A DNA stretch of 64,000 nt from PoT sp049331405 (GCF_049331405.1 NZ_CP186274.1:3534001-3598000), one strand, 5' to 3'. Positions 1-9,015 are shown, numbered from the stretch's first letter. A program made the numbers and translations. The notes: generated by a model from the sequence alone, not told the origin.

Positions 1-610
1 CGCGGAGGAGCGAGTTCAACTCGCGGCGAGCCTCGGCGAACCAGCGTGCCTGGATCAGGAAGCTGGCGACCCTGCGCCGTTCTTGCAGGTTCGTCTGGTC
101 GACTTTCGCCAGGATGGCCAGGATCACATCCTGCGGGACCTGCGTCGTGCTCAGCCGGCCCTCTTGCCAGAAGCCGTCGACTCCGCGAATCTTGACGAGG
201 TACGGGCCCATCTCGTAGATGGCCTGCTCCATCGTGACGGGCTTCGAGGATCGGGCCGAGGTGTAGGTGAAGCTGCGTCGCCCCCGATCGTTCCAGGGGG
301 TCGAACTGATGTCGAAGGCTTCCTTGGGCATCACGCCCGCGTGCTGCACCAGGGGCTGGACGAGCTTGAAGATTTCCCAGGTGCCGAACGTCGAGTCGGG
401 TTCGATCGAGCCGATCTTGGAGTCCCGAGTGACCACACGCCTCAGGCCATCGAAGATCCAGACGATTGTGTTATCGCGGTCGATGGTCCCGTGGTAGACG
501 AGCCCATTTTTGAGCACAACCTTCTCGGCGGATCGCGAGGCCGTCGCCGGGAGGATGATCAGGGCGAGGAGGGTTGCCCCGGTAATTCTCGATCGAAGAG
601 ACGTTGCCAT
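1..610 (-). CDS. Exported protein of unknown function, 3' end cut by window edge
   Basis: The minus-strand frame starts at an ATG at 608-610 and stays open to base 1, giving 203 visible residues with the C-terminus missing. It begins with a signal peptide (MATSLRSRITGATLLALIILPATASRS; positive n-region, hydrophobic core, small residues before the cleavage site). The mature part starts with KVVLKNGLVYHGTI followed by RDNTIVWIFDGLRRVV, which looks like a small beta-rich domain. The region near residues 165-200 (ILAKVDQTNLQERRRVASFL) looks helical, possibly a TPR-like or peptidase-associated segment. Frames on the opposite strand here are shadows, because this frame has the coherent signal peptide and protein-like composition. 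I do not recognise the family; it is probably planctomycete-specific and acts outside the cytoplasm. Confidence 0.7.
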   Translation of the reverse strand, partial: MATSLRSRITGATLLALIILPATASRSAEKVVLKNGLVYHGTIDRDNTIVWIFDGLRRVVTRDSKIGSIEPDSTFGTWEIFKLVQPLVQHAGVMPKEAFDISSTPWNDRGRRSFTYTSARSSKPVTMEQAIYEMGPYLVKIRGVDGFWQEGRLSTTQVPQDVILAILAKVDQTNLQERRRVASFLIQARWFAEARRELNSLLR

Positions 611-1045
611 GTCTGGGTATCCCTACTCCGAGAGGCCCGCAAAATCGTGTCGGGAACGATGTTGATCGGATCGGAGGAATGGCTCGCCCGAGGAAACTCC
701 ATCTCACCCGGCCAGGAAACATTCTGACACCTCGAGGACCCGGGTCAAGCCGATGGCCGGGAACTGATTAGGTTTCGACGGGCATGTCAAGCTGGTCGTA
801 CTGGCCTCGCTAACTCTCCGGACTACAATGCGTAAGGTCCGCGCTCACGTCCGGCCCAACCGGTCCGATGCAAGGTGACGTCGGAAATCTAGACGTCCGA
901 CCCTCTCCTCGGATTCGATGACCCCAACCACGATTGATTGAGCGTGGCTTTGCGCGGCCCGACGATCATGGGCCGGAAACTCGGCCGTGCAATTTTTAGA
1001 GAGAGACTGATCACCCCCCGTTCGTCAGCAGAGGGCGAGTCGATC
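611..1045. other. Intergenic region between divergent genes
   Basis: This 435-base stretch separates the divergent starts of the exported protein (minus) and the zinc-ribbon protein (plus). I see no convincing gene. A TACAAT hexamer at 824-829 could be a plus-strand -10 element, but no good -35 lies 16-18 bases upstream, so it is not called as a promoter. A TTG at 938 opens a longer frame for the downstream gene, but that N-terminal extension looks non-coding. Confidence 0.5.
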
Positions 1046-1696
1046 ATGGCAGGGACCTCCATCAAATTTCGCTGCTATCAGTGCAACCAACTCCTCGGGG
1101 TCTCGCGCAACAGGGTGGGGGGAGTGGTTTCCTGCCCCAAGTGCCAGGCCGGGCTCATCGTGCCGGATCCGACGGAAGGGGCGGGCCCTCTCGACCTGCG
1201 GACCGAGGGCGAATCGACCGGATCCGGGTCGACGGACGGTGGAATACCCCTCGACCTCATCGACATACGGCCCGAGGATATCCGCGTCGAGCCGGGGGCG
1301 TACAGGTCGCCCGCCTCGCCGAGCTCGTCCGAGCCCCAGGAGGCCGCGACCTCCGGCGGGCCTGGTCTCCAGGTGGCCGAGCCGCCCGCGTCATGGGAGC
1401 AGCCGCCGGCCCCTCCAAGGCCCTTGCGCCCGAGCTCGGCGTCGGTCGAGGCTCCCGCACCCACCTTTGCCCCCGAGCCGGAACGCACGAAGAGCGCGGA
1501 GGATCTCAACCTCCCGCAGATCGACCTGGCTCCGGCCCGTCGTTCGCCGACTCGGCATCAGCCGCTCGCCCGATCCCGCGACGTCGTCATTTCCCGGACG
1601 ACCCTCGCGATGTGGTCGCTCTTCGTCCTGATTGCCCAGGTGCTCGCGTTCCTGGCCGGGTTGCTGGCCGGGCATTTCGTCTGGAAGGTCCATTGA
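1046..1696 (+). CDS. Zinc-ribbon, single-pass membrane protein
   Basis: 216 residues from the ATG at 1046, which has a purine-rich GAGGGCGAG upstream. A TTG 108 bases further up would add a low-quality extension. The N-terminus carries a CxxC-x(n)-CxxC zinc ribbon (residues about 9-32: FRCYQCNQLLGV then VVSCPKCQAGLIV). A long Pro/Ser/Glu-rich, presumably disordered linker follows (residues 40-175). A C-terminal hydrophobic helix (LAMWSLFVLIAQVLAFLAGL) ends in a short basic tail. The expected topology is a cytoplasmic zinc ribbon tethered to a membrane by a C-terminal anchor. Proteins of this plan are common in planctomycetes and have no assigned function. The gene lies 143 bases upstream of ilvD on the same strand, with a hairpin right after its stop. 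Confidence 0.7.
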   Translation: MAGTSIKFRCYQCNQLLGVSRNRVGGVVSCPKCQAGLIVPDPTEGAGPLDLRTEGESTGSGSTDGGIPLDLIDIRPEDIRVEPGAYRSPASPSSSEPQEAATSGGPGLQVAEPPASWEQPPAPPRPLRPSSASVEAPAPTFAPEPERTKSAEDLNLPQIDLAPARRSPTRHQPLARSRDVVISRTTLAMWSLFVLIAQVLAFLAGLLAGHFVWKVH

Positions 1697-1718
1697 GCGA
1701 CCGGTCTTCACTGGTCGC
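1697..1718 (+). terminator. Hairpin immediately after the zinc-ribbon gene
   Basis: GCGACCGG (1697-1704) pairs with CTGGTCGC (1711-1718), an 8-bp stem with one G.T pair and a 6-base loop. It begins at the base after the stop codon. There is no T-tract, so it may be an mRNA 3'-end stabiliser or a weak terminator ahead of ilvD. Confidence 0.35.
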
Positions 1719-1839
1719 CAAACGCTGCACCTTGGAGGATCTTGGGAACTGGGCTAACATGGAAAGTCTCGCAAGGCGAATGAGTTCCGTGCGTCACTCC
1801 GCCTGAAGCTGAGCTCGAAATCTCGTTTGAGACTATGTC

Positions 1840-3774
1840 ATGTCTAACACGCCGTCAGACATCGTGATGCGCTCCGACACGATCAAAAAGGGAGACGCCC
1901 GCGCAGCTCACCGCAGCTTGCTTCGAGCCACCGGGGTCGGTGAGGGGGACTGGGACAAGCCCTTCATCGCGATCTGCAACAGTCATGTGGATATCATCCC
2001 GGGACACGTCCACCTGCAGGAAGTGGGCAACTTCGTCAAGGAATGCGTCCGGGCCGCCGGCGGCGTGCCGTTCATCTTCAACACCATCGGCGTCGACGAC
2101 GGCATCGCGATGGGCCACAACGGCATGAAGTTCTCGCTCCCCTCGCGCGAGCTCATCGCCGACTGCGTGGAGACGATGATCGAGGCCCACCGCTTCGACG
2201 GGATGATCTGCATCCCGAACTGCGATAAGATCGTCCCCGGCATGTTCATGGGCGCGATGCGGGTCAACATCCCGACGATCTTCGTCTCGGGCGGCCCGAT
2301 GGAAGCCGGCAAGACCGAGGACGGCAAGACCGTCGACCTCATCGACGCCTTCGTCGGCGGCGTCCAGCGCCAGAACGGCAAGATCACCGCCGAGGAACTC
2401 GAGGCCATCGAGAAGGCGGCTTGCCCAACCTGCGGTAGCTGCTCGGGCATGTTCACGGCGAACAGCATGAACTGCCTGGCCGAGGCCATCGGCATGGCCC
2501 TCCCCGGCAACGGCACGATCCTCGCCACCTCGGCCGACCGCAAGGCCCTCTACGAGAAGGCGGCCCAGCGGATCGTCGCCATGGCGAAGGAGTTCGGCAA
2601 GGTCGGTGAAGGCCACGGCCTCCTGCCTCGCGAGATCGCCACGACCAAGGCCTTCGACAATGCCATGGTCCTCGATATGGCGATGGGGGGCAGCACGAAC
2701 ACCGTGCTCCACATCCTCGCGATCGCCCATGAGGCCGAAGTCCCCTACACCATGCAGCAGATCGACGCGCTCAGCAAGAAGACGCCGAACATCTGCAAGG
2801 TGAGCCCGGCCAGCTCGTACCACATCGAAGACGTCGCCCGCGCCGGCGGCATCCACACGATCCTCGGCGAGGTCAACCGCGGCTGTCCCGGCCTCCTCGA
2901 CCTGACCTGTTCCACGGTGACGGGCAAGACCATCGGCGAAAATATCGCCGAGTACGACGTCCGGTCCGAGACCGCCCAGGGCACTGCGAAGGTCCTGACC
3001 CGCGTCCGTCCCGGCGGCGAACGCACGAGCCGGGCCTGGACCGTGCCGAGCGTCACCGGCGACGCCCGCTCGCAGGCCGCCGGCCTGGCATTGCTGGACT
3101 CGGAAGGCGAGGGCGAAGCTCTGCCCGAGTCGCCGCAGAATGGCAGTGGCGACGGCGGCTCCGACGGCTTCGACGCCTGGGACGTGATCCGCAAGGTCGA
3201 GAACGCCTACTCCCAGACCGGCGGACTCACCGTCCTCTACGGCAACCTCGCGCCCGATGGCTCGGTCGTGAAGACGGCTGGCGTCGACCCCAAGATGTTC
3301 AAGCACTCCGGTCCCGCCGTCATCTTTGAAAGCGAGATTGATGCTTATAATGGCATCGTCTTCGGCGAAGTGAAGGCCGGCGACGTCGTCGTGATCCGCA
3401 ACGAAGGTCCCAAGGGGGGCCCTGGCATGCAGGAGATGCTCGCCCCCACGACGGCCATCAAGGGGGTCGGTCTTGGCGACAAGTGCGCCCTCATCACCGA
3501 CGGCCGATTCTCGGGTGGGACCGCCGGGGCCTCAATCGGTCACGTGAGCCCCGAAGCGGCCGTCGGAGGCCCGATCGGCCTCTTGCAGCCGGGGGACATC
3601 ATCGAGATCGACATCCACGAGGGGAAACTGTCCGTGCGACTGACGGACGAGGAGCTCAACGCCCGACGCGCGGCCTGGAAACCGCCGGTCCCGCGGTTCA
3701 AGAAAGGTTATCTCGGCAAATATGCGAGCATGGCCACGAGTGCCCACACCGGGGCGGTGTTGAGCTGGGAGTGA
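1840..3774 (+). CDS. ilvD: Dihydroxy-acid dehydratase IlvD
   Basis: 644 residues. The enzyme dehydrates 2,3-dihydroxy-isovalerate and 2,3-dihydroxy-3-methylvalerate to the 2-keto acids of valine and isoleucine synthesis, using an iron-sulfur cluster and Mg2+. Both family signatures are visible: CDKIVPGM at 128-135 and [11 protein letters not shown] at 550-560. Cluster/active-site cysteines sit in ICNSH (C46), CIPNCDK (C124, C128) and CPTCGSC (C195, C198, C201). The sequence between [15 protein letters not shown] and [15 protein letters not shown] (residues 375-448) is about 30 residues longer than I recall for the E. coli enzyme, and the extra part is Gly/Ser/Asp/Glu-rich, like a flexible surface loop. 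No other ilv or leu gene is in the window, so the gene stands alone. A hairpin follows it. Confidence 0.96.
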   Translation: MSNTPSDIVMRSDTIKKGDARAAHRSLLRATGVGEGDWDKPFIAICNSHVDIIPGHVHLQEVGNFVKECVRAAGGVPFIFNTIGVDDGIAMGHNGMKFSLPSRELIADCVETMIEAHRFDGMICIPNCDKIVPGMFMGAMRVNIPTIFVSGGPMEAGKTEDGKTVDLIDAFVGGVQRQNGKITAEELEAIEKAACPTCGSCSGMFTANSMNCLAEAIGMALPGNGTILATSADRKALYEKAAQRIVAMAKEFGKVGEGHGLLPREIATTKAFDNAMVLDMAMGGSTNTVLHILAIAHEAEVPYTMQQIDALSKKTPNICKVSPASSYHIEDVARAGGIHTILGEVNRGCPGLLDLTCSTVTGKTIGENIAEYDVRSETAQGTAKVLTRVRPGGERTSRAWTVPSVTGDARSQAAGLALLDSEGEGEALPESPQNGSGDGGSDGFDAWDVIRKVENAYSQTGGLTVLYGNLAPDGSVVKTAGVDPKMFKHSGPAVIFESEIDAYNGIVFGEVKAGDVVVIRNEGPKGGPGMQEMLAPTTAIKGVGLGDKCALITDGRFSGGTAGASIGHVSPEAAVGGPIGLLQPGDIIEIDIHEGKLSVRLTDEELNARRAAWKPPVPRFKKGYLGKYASMATSAHTGAVLSWE

Positions 3775-3793
3775 GATCCCGGGCTGGATGAGG

Positions 3794-3811
3794 CTCGGCC
3801 GAAAGGCCGAG
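3794..3811 (+). terminator. Stem-loop after ilvD
   Basis: CTCGGCC (3794-3800), a GAAA tetraloop, then GGCCGAG (3805-3811): a perfect 7-bp stem capped by a stable GNRA loop, 20 bases after the ilvD stop. No T-run follows. It lies between convergent genes (ilvD plus, PilZ protein minus), which fits a transcript end. Confidence 0.5.
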
Positions 3812-3935
3812 TTGGATAGAGATCGCGACCAGCCGGGGGCCTCGAGCGAGGTTCTCGGCAGGTCTCTTCATTGCACAGGCCGATCGTGAGGGACCAGTTC
3901 ACGCTCGGCCGTTCGTCGCGAGCTTCGGCTTCGCT

Positions 3936-4358
3936 TCAAGCCGAGGCGTCGCTCTCCTGGACTTCGGCCTTCGCCTGCGGCGTCCCGTCATCGAGGACGG
4001 CCGACTTGATCATGAACGTGGGGCAGGGTTCGCGGAATCGGAGCCGGACGCGGTAGAGCCCCTCTTTGGGCTCGACCCCGAGCACGTCAGCCTCGATCCA
4101 TGGCGTGGCCGACTCGCCGACGAGTCGAATGCGGACCGGCGCATTCGTCGGGGGTGGGCTCGCCGCCGCGACGGCGGCACCGGCGCGGCTGATGTCGATC
4201 AGTCGGATCGGAACTGTCCGTGTACGAAGGACATCCGTCCAGGATAGGCGGCCGCGGTGTCGCGAAGCGTATCGCGGATTGGTTCGAAAGGCTTCACCCA
4301 CGGCCTTCGGGCGGGCTCGGAGGAAGCGTAGCAACTGATTCTTTGGTTGATCGCTCAT
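3936..4358 (-). CDS. PilZ-domain protein, putative c-di-GMP receptor
   Basis: 140 residues, a single small domain with no signal peptide or membrane segment. The two halves of the PilZ c-di-GMP site are visible: RxxxR as RYASR at residues 29-33, and DxSxxG as DISRAG at 55-60, with the usual spacing of about 20-25 residues. The rest (VRIRLVGESATPWIEADVLGV and YRVRLRFREPCP) fits the PilZ beta-barrel strands. Stand-alone PilZ proteins sense c-di-GMP and act on motility, secretion or exopolysaccharide partners; no partner is visible here. The gene is divergent from the LolA-like gene at 4700 and convergent with ilvD. The call rests on motifs only. Confidence 0.72.
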   Translation of the reverse strand: MSDQPKNQLLRFLRARPKAVGEAFRTNPRYASRHRGRLSWTDVLRTRTVPIRLIDISRAGAAVAAASPPPTNAPVRIRLVGESATPWIEADVLGVEPKEGLYRVRLRFREPCPTFMIKSAVLDDGTPQAKAEVQESDASA

Positions 4359-4699
4359 AAACGTCTCGGGTCAAATCGCCCATCGATCATGGGAGACAAG
4401 TGCGTGACGCGGACCGGGGACGCCATTTCCATCTTAGGGGCATTGTATGACGAGTGGAAGACTCCAGGCGTCATCATCCATCTTAGGACATCAAACCAAG
4501 TCCTCGGGCAGAAAAAGACCACGATCGTCTGAGGGATGTACCAACCGAGTGCTCCCAAGCTGCTCCTGCGAGGAGGGGAGCCACTGAGAAATCTAGCTTA
4601 CACCCTATTGAACTGTCAGGATCCTGAGAAAAATGATAGCGTTCCGCGTGATTGGAGCACGCCAAGGGGAGCCGATCCGTCATTCCAGGAGCTTCAGGG
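4359..4699. other. Divergent intergenic region with an 11-bp direct repeat
   Basis: 341 bases between the PilZ gene (minus) and the exported LolA-like gene (plus). No coherent gene is visible. TCCATCTTAGG occurs twice, at 4428-4438 and 4477-4487, 49 bases apart, which could be paired regulator sites. The stretch is more AT-rich than its neighbours, as expected of a promoter region. Confidence 0.4.
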
Positions 4700-5506
4700 A
4701 TGAAATCTATATTGTTTGCCCGATTCTTTTATGCTTTGGCGCTAATGATCGCCGTCATCGGCACGTTGGCGATCGTCCCTGTCCATGCAGCCGCGCCTGC
4801 CGCGAAGCCGCAAGATAAGGCCAAGCTCGCCTCCATTTTAAAGAACTGGGAAGCGAAGAGTGAGCATCTGAATTCTCTCGAGATTTCCGTCGTACGCAAG
4901 GATGTGAATCCGGCGTGGGGCGATCCGGAGGTCTTCCACGGGCAGGCCTTCCTGGAAAAGCCGGACAGGGCCCGCCTCGATTTCTGGAAGGTCGTGGAAC
5001 AGCCCGGCAAGGCGGCGCGACGCGAGGATCAGGAGAGGGTCATCTTCACGGGCAAGAGCGTCCTGCAGTACATCTATCCCACCAAGCAGATCTACGTCTA
5101 CTCGCTGAACAAGCAGCAGCAAATGCAGGCGCTCGACGAGGGCCCCTTGCCGTTCCTCTTCAACTTCAACGCGAAGAAGGCCAGCGAGCGTTACACGTTC
5201 GAAATCGAGAACGAGAACCAATCGACCTACCTGCTCAAGGTTGAGCCGAAGCTGGCCGCCGACCGTGAAGCCTTCAGCATGGTCCATCTCTGGCTGAACA
5301 AGAAGACCTTCTTCCCGGACAAGCTCTGGCTCATCCAGCCCAACGGCAAGGATCGAAAAGAATATCAATTCCCTTCGATCAAGGCCAAGGATCGGCTGGA
5401 TCCCAACCTGTTCACGGGGAAGAAGCTCGAGGGGTGGACGGTGGTGAAGGACCCGGGCCCTGGGGAGAGGTCCGCGCAACGCGTGCAGCCGCCGCGTCGG
5501 GATTGA
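4700..5506 (+). CDS. Exported LolA-like protein (planctomycete TIGR03009-type)
   Basis: 268 residues from ATG 4700, preceded by AGGAGCTTCAGGG. An upstream in-frame ATG at 4652 would put 16 unlikely residues in front of the signal peptide. The signal peptide is MKSILFARFFYALALMIAVIG, with probable cleavage after VHAAA. The mature part has the pattern of a LolA/LolB half-barrel: repeated amphipathic strands (RARLDFWKVVEQ, VIFTGKSVLQYIYPTKQIYVY, STYLLKVEPKL, MVHLWLNKKTFFPDKLWLIQPNGKDRKEYQF). It resembles the planctomycete domain family TIGR03009. Such proteins may bind lipids or lipoproteins in the periplasm, but no function is proven. The tail (GPGERSAQRVQPPRRD) is basic and probably disordered. 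It converges with the coiled-coil gene 57 bases away. Confidence 0.72.
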   Translation: MKSILFARFFYALALMIAVIGTLAIVPVHAAAPAAKPQDKAKLASILKNWEAKSEHLNSLEISVVRKDVNPAWGDPEVFHGQAFLEKPDRARLDFWKVVEQPGKAARREDQERVIFTGKSVLQYIYPTKQIYVYSLNKQQQMQALDEGPLPFLFNFNAKKASERYTFEIENENQSTYLLKVEPKLAADREAFSMVHLWLNKKTFFPDKLWLIQPNGKDRKEYQFPSIKAKDRLDPNLFTGKKLEGWTVVKDPGPGERSAQRVQPPRRD

Positions 5507-5563
5507 TTCGGAGGGGAGCAGAGTCGGGAAGGGGGGGAATCCGACCGGAGGCGGGCGAGGGGA

Positions 5564-6394
5564 TCAGTGCCCTGACGGCGAGCCGTTCGACGGGGCCGGC
5601 TGGGCCTGTTCGAGCTTCTGACGCTCGCCGGCGAGGTTGGCGTCGGCGTCCGAGACGGCCTTGCGGAAGATGGCGATCTCCTCGACGGGGATCAGTTTGC
5701 GCCTGGAACGCTCCTGGGCGAAGGCAAGTCGGTTCCTGGCTCCCTTCGAGACGATCTCGAAGTAGCGGATTCGGGCCTTGAGGTAGTCCCCCTTGAGCTT
5801 CTCGTATTCGGCCGAGTCGTAGGACTTCTCCCCTTTCCGGGCCGCAAGTTCCATCGAGACCTGGGCCTGGCGTGACTGGCTGAGCGCGACGCTGGCCTCG
5901 GCCATGTTCTTGCTCACGTCGGTGTCTTCGACTTCCTGGCGACTCACCGCGTTCTTCTGGAAGAGCTTGCGGGCCTGGTCGAGGCAGTAGTCGCGATACT
6001 TGAGGTCGACCCTGGCCATCGCCTCCTGCTTCTTGAGCCAGTCGAGCAGGAGGGAGTAGGCCTTCACCTCGTCGGGCGAGACGGCGCGGCCGATGACGTC
6101 GCGCTCATACTCTTTCAAGGCACGATAGGCGAGGGTCTCGGCCTCGTGCGCCTCTTCGTAGCGGAGAGTCGCGCCGTCGCGCTCGAGTTCGGCCGGGCTG
6201 AGGAGGCCGCGTCCGGCGAGGCGCTGCGAGCTTTCGAATTGCGATCGTTTGACCAGGACCGAGTCGTGCAGGCGCTGGATCTCGCGGTCGAGGTCGTCGA
6301 GCTCCATGCTCCTGTGCAGCGCGATGGGGAACTGGTCCGGATCCGGCTTCCCTTGGCTGAGCAAGGCGAGCGCGATGAGCAGGGCACTCTGCAT
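5564..6394 (-). CDS. Exported coiled-coil protein of unknown function
   Basis: 276 residues from ATG 6394 with GAGG nine bases upstream. A short N-terminal hydrophobic segment (MQSALLIALALLSQG) looks like a signal peptide. The rest is charged and helical with heptad-like patterns at about residues 30-130 and 150-265 (for example LDDLDREIQRLHDSVLVKRSQF and AEYEKLKGDYLKARIRYFEIVSKG). The middle segment, with RKLFQKNAVSRQEVEDT, is reminiscent of the alpha-helical hairpins of HlyD/membrane-fusion proteins, but no lipoyl or beta-barrel halves flank it. It may be a periplasmic scaffold. The aminopeptidase gene lies 36 bases upstream, so the two are probably co-transcribed. No specific family is recognised. 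Confidence 0.62.
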   Translation of the reverse strand: MQSALLIALALLSQGKPDPDQFPIALHRSMELDDLDREIQRLHDSVLVKRSQFESSQRLAGRGLLSPAELERDGATLRYEEAHEAETLAYRALKEYERDVIGRAVSPDEVKAYSLLLDWLKKQEAMARVDLKYRDYCLDQARKLFQKNAVSRQEVEDTDVSKNMAEASVALSQSRQAQVSMELAARKGEKSYDSAEYEKLKGDYLKARIRYFEIVSKGARNRLAFAQERSRRKLIPVEEIAIFRKAVSDADANLAGERQKLEQAQPAPSNGSPSGH

Positions 6395-6430
6395 GGGTGG
6401 GATCCTCGCGGGTGCGATCGACGGGTCCGA

Positions 6431-7546
6431 TCACTCGGGATCGAGCACGTGCAAATCGTCGGGGATGAAACGACCATCGACGCGCAGCGGCACGCCGTCG
6501 AACGAGATGGTCCCGCCTCCGTATTCGGGACGTTGGATCTGCACCAGGTCCCAGTGGATCTTGGATCGGTTGCCGTTATCTGCCTCTTCGTAGGCGTTGC
6601 CGGGGGTGAGGTGGAAGCTCCCGGCGATCTTCTCGTCGAAGAGGATGTCGCGCATCGGGTTGAGAATTCGGGGGTTGCAGCCGATCGACCACTCGCCGAT
6701 GTAGGACGCCCCCTCGTCCGTCTCGAAGATCCTGCGTAATTTCGCGGCGTCTCCCCCCGAACAGTCCGCCGAAATGATCCGGCCGTCCCGGAATTCAAGC
6801 CGAATGCCGTCGAACGAGGTCCCCTGGTAGATCGTCGGCGTGTTGAAGAGGACGTGCCCCTGGACCGAGTCTCGCACGGGGGCCGTGAAGACTTCGCCGT
6901 CGGGGATGTTCTTCTCGCCCGAGCAGGGGATGACCGGGATCCCTTCGATCGAGAACCTCAGATCGGTGCCGGGGGCGGTGATGTGGACCTCGCGTGCCGC
7001 CCGCATCCGCTCGGCCAGGGGGACGAGGGCCTTGGCGAGCTTAGGATAGTCGAGGTTGCAGACGTCGAAGTAGAAGTCCTCGAAGGCCTCGGTGCTCATC
7101 CCGGCCTGCTGCGCCATGCTGGCGTTGGGGATCCGGAGGACGCACCACTTCGTCTCCTTGATCCGACGCTCGAAGTGCACCGGCCTGAGGACGTGCGTGT
7201 TGTAGAGGTTCATCTTCTCGCCGGCGACGTCGCTCATCTCGTTGATGTTCCGGCTGCCCCGGAGCGCGATGTAGGCCTGCACCCTCTCCATGCGATGAAG
7301 CTCAGCGTCACCCCAGGCACGCATCTGCCCCTCGGAGCCCCAGCGCACCAGGTCCCGGATCATCCTGGTGTCCTTGGTCTCGACCAGCGGGAACGCCCCC
7401 TTCTGGGACGCCTGGCGGATGAGTTGGCGGGGGAGGGAGAGGTCGTCGAGGTCGAAGCATTCGATCAGGATCGTCTCGCCCGCCTTGAGGTCGGTCGAGT
7501 GGTTGATCAAGATCCTGGCGAGGGCTTCCCAGCGCGGGTCCGGCAT
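6431..7546 (-). CDS. M29-family metallo-aminopeptidase
   Basis: 371 residues, the normal length for thermophilic-type aminopeptidases (AmpS/aminopeptidase T, MEROPS M29). These cytoplasmic two-metal enzymes remove N-terminal residues from peptides. The metal ligands can be read as E218 (PDGEVFTAP), E285 (GEWSIG), H312 (GSFHLTPGNAY), H331 and D333 (KIHWDLV). The N-terminal half (LKAGETILIECFD, AYIALRGSRNINEMSDV) matches the family's non-catalytic domain. There is no signal peptide. It probably forms a two-gene unit with the coiled-coil protein downstream; the functional link is unclear. Confidence 0.88.
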   Translation of the reverse strand: MPDPRWEALARILINHSTDLKAGETILIECFDLDDLSLPRQLIRQASQKGAFPLVETKDTRMIRDLVRWGSEGQMRAWGDAELHRMERVQAYIALRGSRNINEMSDVAGEKMNLYNTHVLRPVHFERRIKETKWCVLRIPNASMAQQAGMSTEAFEDFYFDVCNLDYPKLAKALVPLAERMRAAREVHITAPGTDLRFSIEGIPVIPCSGEKNIPDGEVFTAPVRDSVQGHVLFNTPTIYQGTSFDGIRLEFRDGRIISADCSGGDAAKLRRIFETDEGASYIGEWSIGCNPRILNPMRDILFDEKIAGSFHLTPGNAYEEADNGNRSKIHWDLVQIQRPEYGGGTISFDGVPLRVDGRFIPDDLHVLDPE

Positions 7547-7833
7547 CGGCTCGTACCTTCTTTGGCTTCGCGATGACCTGAATCGAGGCGGCCAGGCGGG
7601 TTTTCGGGGGATGGATTGGTCCGCCCCTTAAGACCTTCGAGTTTACACCAAAGGGTAAGCGGGTCGCGAGTCAACGGTTCATCAAATGCAGCGGTTTTGC
7701 AAATCTTGGGAGACGCAAATGGAGCGAGGGCCGGCGACCGGGAATCCGTCGCCGACCCTCGTCATGTTTCGCGATTCCGGCCGATCTCGCGTCAAATGAT
7801 GCGAGGGATTCCGGCCTGTCTAGCTTCATGTCA

Positions 7834-9015
7834 TCAGGGCTTGAGCAGCGGGTTCATCGACGCCCGGATCTCGATCGTCACGCCGGCCGAGAGGGGGACC
7901 TTGAACAGCAGCGGCTTGAGCGACGAGAGCAGGAACCGGGTGGCGGCGTCCGGGATGATGAACGACGAGGGGTCGGGCAGGAAGCTCGCCTTGGTCGAGG
8001 CCGGGTCGACGGTCTTCTCGGCCGAACGGGGCCGGGTCTGCGGGGTCGCACAAGGCTCCGACGAGTCGGGCATCGACGTCGGGGGCTCCGGCTCGTCGGG
8101 CAGCGGGGGCAGGGGGATGGACGAGCCCTCCGGAGCCTTGCCCTGCGGCATCGTCCGGCTCGGCAAGGCCGGCGGGTTGACAGCCGCCTCGTCCGCGATC
8201 GGGGCGGGGGGCGAGATCGCCGGGGTCTGGATGGTGACTGGCGGCTTGATCGAGGTCGTGAACACCTTGGGCGCGGGGATCGGCTCGAGGACGGCCTTCG
8301 TGGTCGTCTCCGACTCGTCGGCGTCGATCAGCATCAGACGCTCGCGGGCAATCGCCCGGCCCTGGCCGTCGTCGGCGGTGTGAACACCGAAGCTGACGAG
8401 CAGGAGCCCGTTATTGGGGATCAGCCATTCGCCGGCGACGCTCGCGTTAGAAATCTCGGGGATCTCGATGTGCGGGGTGATCTTGCCGGGCTCGGCCTTA
8501 CCGTCCTGAGATGGGATGATCTCGGTGAACTTGACCTTGTGGACGGCGGCGACCTGGGTCTCCTCGACGACGACTTTGGTCAGGACCCCCTGGTCGAGTT
8601 TGCGGCCCGTGAAGGTGAACTGGCACCCGTCACGCACGTCTTCGAAGTCGGGAGAGTAGGCGACGGCCACGGCGTGGTCGAAGGGACCATCGGCCAGGCG
8701 GGTGAGCTTGGAGACGACCCGACGCGTCGTCCGGTTGGAGAAGTGGGCGACGGCCTCGGACTGGGTCATGACCTGGGGCGACATCACGACGCGGCCGGCG
8801 CGCTCGGCGATGGCCTGAGCGGCCTCGGCGTCCACGGTCCAGACCGTCGCATTACCCTGCTTGGCCACGGGAGTGAGCTTCGAGTAGGTCGCCTCGCGCC
8901 ACTCGAGCCCGTTCATCTCCAGGACCCGGACATGATATTGAATGGGCCGGGCGACCTTGGGCGAACCATCGGCGCCGAGCAGGGCGAGAGTCACCAATCC
9001 TAGTGCGATATTCAT
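7834..9015 (-). CDS. Exported protein with a secretin-like N-terminal half
   Basis: 393 residues from ATG 9015, with a strong GGAGG seven bases upstream. A short hydrophobic N-terminus (MNIALGLVTLALLGADG) is probably a signal peptide. Residues 20-235 contain segments that resemble the beta-domain of type II/IV secretins: YHVRVLEMNGLEW, AERAGRVVMSPQVMTQSEAV, PGKITPHIEIPEI and GEWLIPNNGLLLVSFGVHT. This is a loose, eye-level resemblance. Residues 240-345 are Pro/Ser/Glu-rich and probably disordered. The C-terminus (FLLSSLKPLLFKVPLSAGVTIEIRAS) is hydrophobic. The protein is too short for a complete secretin and shows no clear N0/N1 domains, so it could be a divergent relative or an unrelated planctomycete protein. 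It stands alone. Confidence 0.55.
   Translation of the reverse strand: MNIALGLVTLALLGADGSPKVARPIQYHVRVLEMNGLEWREATYSKLTPVAKQGNATVWTVDAEAAQAIAERAGRVVMSPQVMTQSEAVAHFSNRTTRRVVSKLTRLADGPFDHAVAVAYSPDFEDVRDGCQFTFTGRKLDQGVLTKVVVEETQVAAVHKVKFTEIIPSQDGKAEPGKITPHIEIPEISNASVAGEWLIPNNGLLLVSFGVHTADDGQGRAIARERLMLIDADESETTTKAVLEPIPAPKVFTTSIKPPVTIQTPAISPPAPIADEAAVNPPALPSRTMPQGKAPEGSSIPLPPLPDEPEPPTSMPDSSEPCATPQTRPRSAEKTVDPASTKASFLPDPSSFIIPDAATRFLLSSLKPLLFKVPLSAGVTIEIRASMNPLLKP

Noticed and set aside
83..727. A plus-strand open frame over the left edge
   Set aside because: The minus-strand frame there has a signal peptide and protein-like sequence, so the plus frame is a shadow.
938..1045. Extension of the zinc-ribbon gene from a TTG at 938
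   Set aside because: The 36 added residues are atypical and the ATG at 1046 begins right before the zinc ribbon.
1855..3306. A 483-codon minus-strand open frame opposite ilvD
   Set aside because: Antisense shadow of an unmistakable IlvD; composition is Asp/Ala/Val/Arg-rich and repetitive.
7616..8383. A plus-strand frame upstream of and overlapping the secretin-like gene
   Set aside because: Gly/Ser-rich antisense translation of the Pro-rich tail; no ribosome-binding site or domain.
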